The translations under genes and the position numbers were made by a program. Positions 20,011 through 31,179 of a stretch of 64,000 bases of DNA are shown one piece after another; within the stretch, counting starts at the first letter, position 1, and the number at the start of each line of letters is the position of its first letter. The notes under the pieces were generated by a model that was not told the DNA's origin, did not search any database, and saw nothing but the letters and a program-made list of their open reading frames with translations. Source of the stretch: Escallonia rubra (Eukaryota; Streptophyta; Magnoliopsida; Escalloniales; Escalloniaceae); assembly GCA_033065855.1 (NCBI GenBank), contig JAVXUO010002165.1, positions 248,001 through 312,000 of the forward strand, read 5' to 3'.

Positions 20011-22930
20011 GTTATCCATCAATGCCTCGGTCATTTCTCCCAACCCACCATAACCTCTTTGTTTAATTTTATACGTTTTAGAATTTCATGTAATTCTGCC
20101 TCCAATGTGTTACAGTTGAGAGATGACCAATGTAACCTCCCACCCATGTTCCTTTGTTATTTCTGATAAGCCCTCCTAAATCCCCATATTCTTCATATTT
20201 TACGCTTCCATCGGTATTAATATTTACCTAACCTAACATGAATATGACCTCAATATTAGTTAAGGATCTCTATCAGCTTTGCTTCCTTGTCAGTATAGGT
20301 ATCCATTGATTCTTTCATGCAATTCAGAGCATTTTTCCACGATATCTCGCTATTGATACTAGTTCTTTCGATGCATTCTTTGCTTCCATTAATCAAATGC
20401 ATGATCAGGTTGATCCATCTTGTAGGAGATTAATTCCTTTAGACCGTTTTGAATAAAACTCCCACTTAACTTATCATAAGCTTTTTCAATGTCAATTTTG
20501 AAAATCATTCCCCCTCTTTTTATTTTCTTGTTCTTTAAGGTGTGTATGATTTTTGAAGTCACTATGGCATTGTCAATTATGGACCTTTCAGGGACAATAC
20601 TAATCTGGGTTGCAATGATGAGTTTGCTTAACAAAAGGTTTGATTCTACTAACAAGAACTTTAGAGAGAGCTTTGTAAATGACAATAAGCAAACTTATAG
20701 GTCCACTGGTGCCCCAGTACATGTGTTAAATAGCCCATTAAGGCCATCAGCACCAGGGGCTTTTAAGGCCTTTATAATGAAAAAAAAAACCTATTTAACT
20801 TCTGCATTGCTCAAAGGAAAGACTAGACTTTTGGTTTCTTCCAATTAAATTCAGTTTGGGAGAATTTAAATTGTTATCCCGAACCACGCTTAAACCAATT
20901 AGTAAAGTAATCATTTTGGGTGAGAAATCCAAACATCATCTTGTCCTAAAAGGGCATTAGTTCGAATCCTTCTTCTTCGAGTCAGGGTCATCAGGTAAAA
21001 ATATCTAGTATTTTTATCCCCCTGAGAGTGCCATTTTATTCGAGATTTCTGGTACCAGAGCAGTTCTTCTTATGCAAGAGTCTCTATGTATCGTTTCCTA
21101 GGTTCATTTTCTAAATATGGTACTGTTGAGAAAGAGCACTATGAATTGCATTTAGTCTTGGCCATAAACTCCTTTTCCTTTTAAAAATGTTTCAAAGGGA
21201 ATTTCATGTGTTGGCTCTGCTATGGAATTGATAGCCTCAAAGATATTATCTTGGCCTTGCCAAGCATATGAAACGACCTTTTTGAAGTTATGTTATTTCA
21301 TCCAAGCATCTTCAACTCTAAAAGGTATCTTATAATTTAGGGTAGCTTGGTTGAGAAATATACGAGAGCAATTTTATAATAACACACAAGGGATATGAGG
21401 TAGTTTAAGGAAGATTACATACATGAGCTTCTAGCAAGATGCAGCACCACTTTGGGTTTACTCTAGCGCGATCTAAACGACTTTGCACATTTTCCCACCT
21501 TCTTTTATCCGTCCAAGTTAATCTTGGTCCATTGCACCCCAGCTCGACTTAACCGCACCTACTTATATTCTCTATGTACTTCCTTATTATGTAGCCCTCC
21601 TTGTTGTCTTCATGTCCTCTTCATTCATTAAATCTGATATGTCACTAAAGTCACCGCGAATCAACCAATGCATACTGTTAACTTCAGCAAATTCGATGAG
21701 GTTTCGCCCTAGGAATTCATTTTTCCAGGGGTTCAGGGTAGCATAGACCGCAGAAAGACCAAGTGTTCGCGATAGACCGTGGCATGAAGTACTTGGTTTG
21801 TAGCCTAAAGTACAAAGATGCCAACTTGGATAGTCCTACATGAGCTAAATTCTACCCAATCTTTCTTTGGGATTGACAATGCAAGATGCACTATATCCTA
21901 AATCATGGGAAAAAAATTACCTATCCTTGAATATTGGGCAATTGATTCAAGAATGGCCATTGGGTCAAAAATTTACTGGCAAACTGGCAATTTCTGTAAA
22001 CTCATTCTTAATATATTGTTCCCTAATCCCCCATAATTCCATAATTATATATCCACAGACCTTTTACTTGGTGTTGTTGGTAAAAAAAAAAATCTGAGAT
22101 TTTGATTAGCGGCAAGTTGTGAACCCTTGCCTTCTCTTAAATCTAACCTCTCAGTGAAATTGCTTTTGCCCCAAATGAAAAGATCGTCAGTTTCATCTCT
22201 TGGCCTGGTATGGTCTTCAACCAAAAATTCCTTGTTTGACAAGTGAACTTTGATAGCATGTAGTTCCTTGTGGCTCACCAGTGGTGTTACTTTACAGCAG
22301 TTTTGATGGAAGACAAGCGTCAATAACTCCTCCCTCTATTGTGTCTGGTGACTCATATGAAGATAAAATGGCTTTAGGGATTTGCCTCTTCAGTTTCGTG
22401 GCTGTTGTTTTGCAGATATGCTTTAGTGTATAGTAAGCACCCTTTCCTTCGTTGATCTTTGACGGTGCGGCAACAGTAGCCTTCCTTGTGTTTGCTTAAG
22501 GTTTGCATGGCCAAGTGACTAAGGCTTATCCAAATATGTGATGTGGGTTGCCTCATCTTTTTTTTTTTTTTTTGATGTTGATGTTGTCCGTGATCTAGAA
22601 TTCCTATTTATGGCTTAACTGCTGCCGAGTTTATAGCTTTTTCAATTATGAAATCCATATCCTCATTGTTGTGGTTTCCTTTTGTATATGTTTCTTTCCT
22701 TTGTTGGGATCGTAGAGTGTGGACTTTGGTCTTTCCTCTTATTTTTGTCCATTTAGCTCCATCATATCCCCTTTTTGTTTTTGTTTTTGTTTTTTGGTTG
22801 TTTTCTCATCGCCTCCCCCAATTGGATATTACTTAGTAGCCCAAACTCTGATTGAATGGTTGGGCTGGACCATTTTTTCCTTGGATAGGCTCTCTTCCCC
22901 TTCGCTTAGCTATCATATCTCGTGTTAGTG
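20011..22930 (-). pseudogene. L1-type LINE, endonuclease/RT/RNase H remnants
   Basis: Read on the minus strand. An ORF1-like Lys/Gln-rich segment lies at about 22900-22600. An endonuclease start (LWNYGGLGN, about 22045) is followed by IRGDFSDISD (about 21655) and LTWTDKRRWENVQ then LDRARVNPKW (about 21530-21460). Before the RT comes PGADGLNGLF (about 20750). RT palm residues FKIDIEKAYDKL are at about 20500-20465. RNase H begins NINTDGSVKYEEYGDLGGL (about 20235-20170). Only about 230 bases separate the AYD motif from RNase H, so the remaining palm (with the ADD motif) and the thumb/zinc-finger part are deleted. Stops are frequent. The RNase H is cut at 20011 by the copia insertion and continues at 11125. 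The 5' boundary is uncertain. Confidence 0.8.
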
Positions 22931-23357
22931 TCCAGTTTCTAACCTTCAATCAAATGATAGGCAATGCTACACTTAATTCCAAGTAGATGTTAATTTTTGC
23001 CTTTGGCTAAGGACTTCTCCTAAAGTGTTTGGAATAATGGAAATGGTAAAATGATATGTAGATTGGGCACCCAAATGTTAAACGAAAGCATCTAACCTCT
23101 AAAATAGCTTATGATAAACTAACATATAAAGGCTTTCGAAAAGGAAAGCAAAGACTACATTACCCTACTTTTAAGAGCGCTTTTTAAGAAAAAGAAAATG
23201 AGTTTTATTAATGTTGATGATGATGATACACCGAGTCTTGCAACAATTACTCATTGTACAACAAAAACAACTATCACTTATCATATAACTTCTCCTAGGA
23301 AATACATTTCCCTACCTTATAACTACTAACAATTAACTTCTTTACATGAAAAAATAA
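22931..23357. other. AT-rich spacer, nothing recognised
   Basis: Between the LINE remnant and TIR element 3. No gene, inverted repeat or motif is recognised. Confidence 0.5.
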
Positions 23358-24733
23358 GGGTAATGCCACATCTGTGACCTAAAGTATCACTCAAGTACAA
23401 CTAATTAAGTACTCAACTTTCAAAAGTGCCAAATCAATACCTAGGTTCTCCAAATCAGTATGAAGGCCAACGACAAGCTCACATCTTTAGAAAGTCTAAG
23501 GGGAAGACTGTCTTTACCAAAAAAGGCAGTCATACTCTTTCCTTTCTCCCTTTCTTTTTCCTTACTTTCTCTATCTTCTCCCTCTTTTCATCTTTAATTC
23601 AACGCGCATGCACATCATTTACACCCATGCAGTAACGCATACACATACACAAACTTTCACAACCCCATACCCCTCAACCCGTCACACACACCCGTAACAC
23701 ACATATGCGCGCACTCACACACACACACAGCTTCACCCTAAGACACAACCCACACATAGACACAGTGTCACAGCCCCACACATCCATCCCGTCACACACA
23801 TATGCACATACGCGCACGTATATACACATACACACACATGCACAGCCATAGCCCCACAGACCCACCCTGTCACATACACCCATAACACACACGCGTGCGC
23901 GCGCACACACACGCGCGCGCGCACACACACACAGTTACAGCCCCAGCCACCCACCCTGACAAACACACTCGTAACACACACACACGCACACACATTGTCA
24001 CAGCCCCACACACCCACCATGTCACATATATTCGTAACACACACACAGACGGGGTTATAGCCCCACTAGCCCACCCTCACACACACTCGGAACACACACT
24101 CGCACACATTATCACAGCCCACCCACCTACCCCATCACACACACCCGTAACACACTCGCGCGCGCACACACAGTCACAGCCTCACCCACCCCGTGTCACA
24201 CACCATAACACACACACACACTCTATCATAACCCCACACGCCCATCCCATCAACACACCCATAACATGCGCACACACAAAGAATTTTACCGTAACACACA
24301 CACATAAAAACACATGCACGTGTGGTAAAGACAGTGGCAGCAAAGCGGAAGTGGCGGCGACGGTGGTGGTGGTGGTCGGGTGCTATTGGTGAGTGATAGG
24401 TGATGGTGTGGGTGTGTATTGGTAGGTGTGGGTATGGGTGTGTGTTCGAGTGAGTGAATGAGTGAGAGGAAGAGAGAGATTGTTTTTTTAAGTGATTAAA
24501 TTAAGGAAGAGAGAAAATCAAACGGTGGTGATAGTGCCATGTGTCTTTAAGATTTATTTTCTGTTACTGGCATATTTTCCCTTGATAAAACTTAACGGCA
24601 GTTGAAGCCCATTAGTGATTAGTACTGATTTGGTTCAAAAATGAAGACTTAGGTACTGATGTGGTACTTTTAAGACATTGAGTACTTAAGCTATACAAGG
24701 TGATACTTTAGGGCATAAATTTAGCATTTACCC
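23358..24733. mobile_element. Mutator-like non-autonomous element 3, CA-rich interior
   Basis: The arms start GGGTAATGCCACATC (left) and GGGTAAATGCTAAATT (right, reversed). They then share CCTAAAGTATCAC, AAGTACTCAA, ACATCAGTACCTA-like words and ACCAAATCAGTA over about 100 or more bases, with many differences. Flanking A-rich 9-mers agree at 8 of 9 positions (23349-23357 and 24734-24742), weak evidence because they are low in complexity. The interior is CT-rich, then about 700 bases of CA-rich satellite (23640-24330), then GGTGGTGG-rich DNA. No transposase is present. Same architecture as element 2, but older. Confidence 0.78.
23640..24330. repeat. CA-rich satellite inside TIR element 3
   Basis: Degenerate tandem units of about 60-75 bases built from CACACACCCGTAACACACACG ... 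GTCACAGCCCCACACACCCACC. The word GTAACACAC recurs at least eight times. ORFs crossing it are artefacts. Confidence 0.8.
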
Positions 24734-24744
24734 AAAAAAAAAAA

Positions 24745-26700
24745 ATCAGTTTAAGACTTGCATCCATGATTATCTCCTTTTGAAAATTCTAATAAGAAAC
24801 TTATGATGCCAAGGAAGTGGGTTCGCAATAGACGTGGATGTGCCACAAAGAATGCAGTCCGAGTCAGATGCCAAGTATGCTGCTGTGGGACAAAGTAAAG
24901 GCAAAGACGAAGGGCTTCCTAGTTAGAGCCTGAAGAGTGGCAGAGGGCGAAGACACGGGGTGAATTCACCACGACAGTCATAGTCTAATGCTTAGATCCA
25001 GAGTCGAGGTCCAGCGTCTCAGGGTCCTATATGTTCTCTATAGAATTCTAGAATGAGAAATTGAACGTAAAAAGTTCTTCCATTTTCTAAATGAATTCTC
25101 AAAGCCCGTATTTATAGGGGTTGAGATGATGACATAATCAACTGACATATGGCACTCACTGGGAGTGACACCTTACCGAGGGGCCCACAGTTGTCGGCGT
25201 TCCATGAACTGTCTAATCGCGTATTCACCCGGTCTGCCCTGAAGAGCGATGTTTTGTCTGTCTAGAAAGACTGGCTCACAAAGCGATGGTGTGACCAGAG
25301 AATCGTCTTGATCTAGCCACCAGTCCAGAGCCCTTGTAGAGTACCATAGGGTGTCAAGAATTACCAAAGACCTGGCAACGGTAGGCAAGGCCTGACGCCC
25401 AACTGCCATGCAGACTAGGCACGATGCCCTCCGGAGACCTGCTCCAGTCTCAGAGTGACTCGGGGGGTCATAGTCTCTAGGGGTGCCGATGAGAAGCCCC
25501 CAATGCCGGAGTACTAGACTATTCATTCAGATACCTTAGTGGAGATAGTGTCCCAGAGGAGTCGCCTATCTCACTGGTGAATCTTTATGCCGAAGCACTC
25601 AGAGCGTGCCAATGTAGTGTTTTGGATGAGTTTTTTACCTGAGGGGCCAAGGTAGTGTCCAGAATGAGTCGCTTGCCTGACATACTGAGGTAGTTTTCTG
25701 GATGAGACACTTCCCGAATGAGTCGCCTACCTCAGGGAAAGGGAGTCTTCATGCCGAAGTACTTAGAGCTCCCTGGCGGAGATAGTGTCTTAGAGAACAA
25801 GCCTATGCCGCGGGTAAGTCCTTGTTAGTGTCCCAAAAAATTTGCCTACCCGACGGGCCGAGGCAGTGTCTCGGAGGAGTCGCCTACCTGACGGGAGGAG
25901 AGTCCTCATGTCGGAGCACTTGGAGTTCCCTGACAGAAATAGTGTCCCAGAAGAGTCGCTTATCACCACAGGATGCTGCAAACTTCGGGGAGTGGGTCGA
26001 AGCATGTTCTACGACCAAGGCAAGGTGCAAATAGTGTGGTGAAAGGATGATAGTATGACAGGATGCCAGGGGGATCAACCATATAAATGGATTGGCGCAC
26101 GAGCACAGTGGAATGTGTGCGGCGCTGGGGGCATGCTCAATGGTGAGAAGGTGGGGGAGCTATGGATGAGTGTCTTGCAGGCATGTGACACGGCAAAGGC
26201 GACGGGTGCTGTGAGACGGGCTTCGTGCTGGGGACACGTGACACGGAGACGGCACATGGGCACTGCGACGGCTATCGAGGAGGTGGACATTGTGTCGGGG
26301 GCATGTGACGCAGAGACGGGGCTCAGGGATGACAATGGCTGTAGCTGAGATGGGCGTCGTGCCAAGGGCACGTGACGCGGAGATTGTACACCGGCACGTC
26401 GATGGGTGTATTTAAGACAGGAGTCGTGTCGAGGGCACATGAGGCCGCAATGACAACCGCAAAAACGAGCGTCGTGCTGGAGGCACGTGACACAGAGACG
26501 GCTCTCGGACAAGGTGACGGCTGTCGTGGAGGCAACATACCCGTGGAGATTATCGGGGGAAGTCGAGGCCGACCCCAAAGGGAAGGCCGAGGTCACGTCA
26601 AGGTTTTTTCTTAGCCGAGAAGAAAAGTAGAAAAAAGGAATGAGAGAAAATGCACGTGACTTGAGCGTGTGTTTTGCTTTGATCAATTTAAGGGCGGTGA
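24745..26700 (-). repeat. GC-rich LTR-like region with two tandem arrays
   Basis: GC content is clearly above the flanks. A TATA box is present on the minus strand (CCCTATAAATACGGG, 25107-25121), followed by leader-like sequence to about 24780. This suggests a minus-strand LTR. Upstream of the TATA box, 25530-25970 is a nested array of GTGTCCCAGAGGAGTCGCCTACC-like units. At 26180-26500 a unit of about 67 bases with CACGTGACRCGGAGAC repeats. No LTR ends, duplication or pol genes could be found, so the class (probably a Ty3/gypsy LTR) is inference. Confidence 0.5.
26180..26500. repeat. About 67-bp tandem array carrying CACGTG-type motifs
   Basis: Motifs CAYGTGAC or CACATGAG begin near 26182, 26235, 26302, 26369, 26436 and 26483. 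Three successive intervals are 67 bases. Each is preceded by GTCGTGC-(T/C)-(G/A)-GGGGCA-like sequence. Confidence 0.7.
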
Positions 26701-27272
26701 AAATTGACCGTTAAAATATTGACGTGTCATGGGAGCGGGACCCAATAGCGGTCCAAAAATGCTTAGTCAGGATGGGATGGCAACAAACTTTAATCTTTAT
26801 TGGCATTTAGTTAATGACAAGTCACTAAATTTAGGTGGCTATCGATAGTGTACAAGCTCATAACCGATCAATTGAGAACTAATTTTCTGGTGCTAACATT
26901 GCCTTGTGAAGATTTAACACATACGGAGTTTCGTTTCGAATTGCCTTCTCACGTGACATTCACATAGAAATGGTTCCATTGAGACATTTGTTTGGGCGTG
27001 TGACTCTATGTGTTGCCATGGTAAGAGGGGAGCAGATGTTATAAATTGGGTCCAAAAGAGAAATTTGGCGAGAATTGGTGAATTTAGTGCTCCATCAGGA
27101 TCCATTTACCTAAAAAGGGGCTGAAAATAAAGGGGTAATATCTAACTAAGAAGCGTTATAATTGACAAGAAATAAGAGATCCACGAGACTTATATATTGA
27201 TTATGGGCCATACCGGTAATCAATAACGATTATCAATTTATACATACACATTTCGAAAGAACAATACAAATC

Positions 27273-27276
<4 letters not shown>

Positions 27277-27307
<31 letters not shown>
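27277..27307. repeat. (TA)n microsatellite
   Basis: About 15 TA units. Confidence 0.9.
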
Positions 27308-27311
<4 letters not shown>

Positions 27312-28214
27312 GTCGAAGCTGAGAGAATGTGTCAACGTCACCGCCTACGTGGACACTTTCTTTTTTTGCCATGTGGACTAAAAACTTTATTCTAATATAT
27401 TTACTTCTAAATTTATATCCCTAAAATTTAGTCATTTTAAATGAGTAATTGAACGCATTCATTTATACACATTAGTCTTAACTGATTTTTCTTTTAAATT
27501 TGAAAATCTTGTCATCATCATCTTTTCCATTAATCTCTCAAAATTAACTAATTGTAATATTATAAATATATGTTATAATTGTCTCATCAATCCTATCATT
27601 TATTTTATTCAACATTATGAACCCACTGTCCACCTCAAGCATTTTTTGTTTGGAAATTGAAAGTTTAGGAATTGGATGCCAACATCGATTCAAGAAAAAA
27701 AAAGTTTCAGTGCATTTCTTAGTTGTTATAGAGTTTGATAATCTTATGTTATCCACAATATCTTTACAATTTCACAGCTCTGTGCACGCATTCGATTTGA
27801 ACAATTTGCTTACCCATATAACAAGTTAAAGCTGGCTAAATAGGCAGTGTATGGCATGTGTAAGCAAATAACTTGCATATCAAGATGGGAGCTGTTGTCA
27901 CCAAAGAATCTTTCGCCAAGTATGGCCACCCACAAGGTTGTAAGTTTTTAACTGCACCACTATTGACACTTGAAGATACTTACCACCTCTGAGAAATCAT
28001 GCTGGAACTATTCCAAGCATCTTTCATTTTATCGCAACGACTGCAAGATACATGTACTTGTAGGTAGCACCCTTTTACGTGGTTTCAGTATTAATCATAC
28101 TTTAAAGGGTATTACATTCAAAAAAAAAAAAGTTAAATATGTGAAACAACCCACGTCACTCATTTCTCTCAGCCACAAACCCCACCTCTCATGACTCTCT
28201 CACCCTCATTGATT

Positions 28215-28560
28215 CCTTGAATAAGTGCAAAAATTTTAAAGGAACGAGTCGTATAAGCCCCTACTACTCTTCCTTGATCCAATACTAGGTCTCATGTCAG
28301 TCCAATCGAATTCAATAGGCACCGCACCCCAAGCAGGCTATCACAAGAAAGCGCTTCCCACCTCCTCCTCAGGAGGGGATGATTGGTAAAGCCCCTTGCA
28401 GACTTGTTTTCTCTGTCCGAGCTATGAAATCCTTCCCTCCATTATTCGCAAACCTCAAGCGTAGAACTCACTCAGCTAGCTGCTAAAAAGCAACTGCTTG
28501 GGAAAGGCCAGACTCGTCGTCATCAGTGCTATTATCAAGGGAAGAGCACCCTTATAATAA
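28215..28560. other. Candidate organellar (mitochondrial-type) DNA insertion
   Basis: Base composition here is more balanced (near 47-50% GC by eye) than the AT-rich flanks. The word style (CGCTTCCCACCTCCTCCTC, AAAGCCCCTTGCAGACTTG, CTATCACAAGAAAGC) resembles non-coding plant mitochondrial DNA. No gene is identified in it. This is pattern recognition only; a nuclear repeat is the alternative. Confidence 0.3.
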
Positions 28561-31179
28561 AGTCTTCTGATTCAACACCTTGATGATATACAAACTTTAA
28601 GTTAAAGAAAAAATGTTAGTCGAGGACATTCTTGGGAATTAATATTGAATATAACTGCTACGCCCAATTACAACCAAATTTTTTTCTTCATCCTCGTTAT
28701 TCAAACCTCTCAAACATTTACCTAAAAATTAATGTGTTTATTCCATTTCTATTGCTTCTTCCCTCTCGGTCTCCATTTTCATCGTAAGCTCATATTTCGT
28801 TATCTATATACTTTTTACTTTACAAACGCATTGTGTGTGCCGATGACCCCTGGCCTCTAATTAATTTAAGTGGATTCAAGATCTTAATTAGAATCTTATT
28901 TAAAGTTTTAATTGCTACAATGAGTTCCTGCAGCCACTGAAGGAACTAAAAGATACATTCAGATCCTACAGGCCAAAGTACTTTATAATTGAAAAACCCA
29001 TGAAATTGCGTCATACACGGAGTCCTCTAATATAAAGGCTCTCCCGGGGTTTAATTATTCCTATTGCTTAATGAAGGTTATCTTTACCTTAATCAGACCG
29101 ATATTCTAACCAGGGCAATCCTTCCTTTATTTGATCTCCACCTTTCGGTTCAATCTGTCTCGTTACCACCCCTTTTTTTTTTCTTCTGTTTTTGCTATAT
29201 TATTTGGTTCCTTTTCCGCTGCCCGTTTATGTTTGATTTTGTTATTTACAATCAACAAAGATGTTGGTCCAACAACAATAATCTAGCATCGAGCTGCATA
29301 TTCTCACGGACTCGGAGACATTCTCATACAAATACGGATAGCGACACCTAAATAAATTAAGCTTAATCCAGACCCTTTTTTCAATAATCTCCTGGTGTAC
29401 TAAGGATGTTAGGGTCGGTGTAATGGCCACATATTAAATATGTTGTGGCATTGCACGATAGACTCGGTGTGTCATCCAATGCTTGTAACTTTTGTGTACC
29501 CATACGCTAAACGAACACAAAATGAGTCCATGACAATATACTACTGCTCTCATGAGTCGTGTCGTGTGCAACTCCTGCAAGGGCTTCTTGTGTATGACAT
29601 ACTGTTGTGGGACACAGAGAGACCCTGTTTCTTGCACCACCCCACCCCACACCACACCAACTGCTGCAACTTTCCATAGTCATACTAACGTTTTCATATA
29701 GATAAATGCAAGAAGATAATGAGCTAAGCTAACAGAGGATGGTTCAGTGCCATCTTTTATCTATTCTATGACTAAAGTAATGTTAGTATAAAGCATTGAA
29801 GATATTTGTTTGCAAACTGTGTACCTGGCGATGGTATGACCAATATGGATCATTTACTTGCCACATTAGAAAAGGTCCTTAGTTTGCTAATCTGATGCGA
29901 CTTTGCTTCATACGACAACGTGTTGATTATTACCACCTAATTTGTCTCCTTGGTGGTTGTCATTGTTGGTGGGTGGCACTGCTTTTATTTCTTCTGTTTT
30001 TGGTTTCTTCAAACCAGAAGTATCTTAGTTGCACCGACCTCGTAGAGTGGAAATGGGAGCGAAAGCGGGTGCAAAGTTCGAGAGTGAAAACGTCATTATT
30101 GTAATATAAGTTTTGGATGACAGGGAATTTTGGTGCGGGATTTTGGAGTGGGAGCGTGACTAGAATTGAAAAATCTTGCAAGTAAGAATAGTATCGCTTT
30201 TTTTTTTTTTTTGGGGGGGGGGGGGAAGACTAGTATCGTTAAACCTCCCATTCCCCCCTCCTTTTATTCTTTTCATTGTGTTGTGAAGATCAATTGTCTA
30301 TTTGCAACTACAGGATTCTAAACCTTTATATTACAAGCCTCCTGATATTAGCTTTTGCTTAGTCACTGAACCAGGAGTTAGACTGCCAAGCTAGTCGTAG
30401 AATTTCTAAGGCTCAAGTTTCTGAACAAGTATTACACCTTGACGATGCCTAAAAATGCCATTTCAGTGTATGAATGGCACCTCTAGATTGTCTCATGGAT
30501 CGTCCTTTGGTCAGTAATTTCTTCCTAGCTTCACTTCTACTCAACAGGCCACTGAGCAACAATCAGAATCCCATATTCATGACACAACTGAAACAAAGTA
30601 TTTTTGCAACTGGATGTTCGATGAAGTTTTCGTTCTGTACTGGCTCAGTTGTTATGCAGTGGCAATTACAGCTGATTAAAAATTATGACGGCATTTCTGA
30701 ACGGATTTCGTGGCATTGATTGATAGTGTAGAGGACCATCCCTCAGCATCAAGCAAAAAAGTTTTAATCTTAAGAGAGTACATATAATATTCAAAAACTG
30801 TACAAGACACTCTCTCACAAAAAATTTGAAGATCCTAACACACCTCAGATAAAGGATTTGGCACATACTGTTATGTGCATCCATCATACACCCTTTACTA
30901 GTAATCAGCTAGGGGCTACCATGGCCAAACAAAAGGTACTTCCACAACTGGTCCAAAATGATTTGGCACCAGAAAAACTGAGGGTGTTCCCAGCATAGAA
31001 GCTACACCCTCGCAAAGATCTACTTTTTAACACTGCATAGTTCTATTTTTTTTTAATGTTACAGCTCTGAAATTATCCCACTTCTTATAGAATACACTTC
31101 AGCTCAAAAGGCAGAGAGACCCTAGATTGAGAGGTGTTTATTATGTCCATAACAATCTCTTGTAAGTAAGCCGGGGGAG

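Larger units (their letters stand above)
26701..31100. other. Gene-free intergenic stretch
   Basis: No protein gene could be supported. It contains a (TA)n run at 27277-27307, a composition-distinct segment at about 28215-28560 (listed separately), and a T15 run directly followed by G13 at 30198-30225. The rest is AT-rich DNA with only short open frames lacking domains. The last few hundred bases before 31180 probably include the remorin 3' untranslated region. Confidence 0.5.

Noticed and set aside
20389-20685. Independent reverse-transcriptase gene
   Set aside because: It is one piece of the decayed LINE with the catalytic part deleted; not an intact gene.
23895-24392. 165-codon open frame
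   Set aside because: Same cause: CA-rich satellite inside TIR element 3.
26075-26686. 203-codon minus-strand frame with repeated CVTCxQHDAR-like motifs
   Set aside because: The protein repeat mirrors the roughly 67-base DNA array in a putative LTR. No promoter, splice or domain evidence supports a gene.
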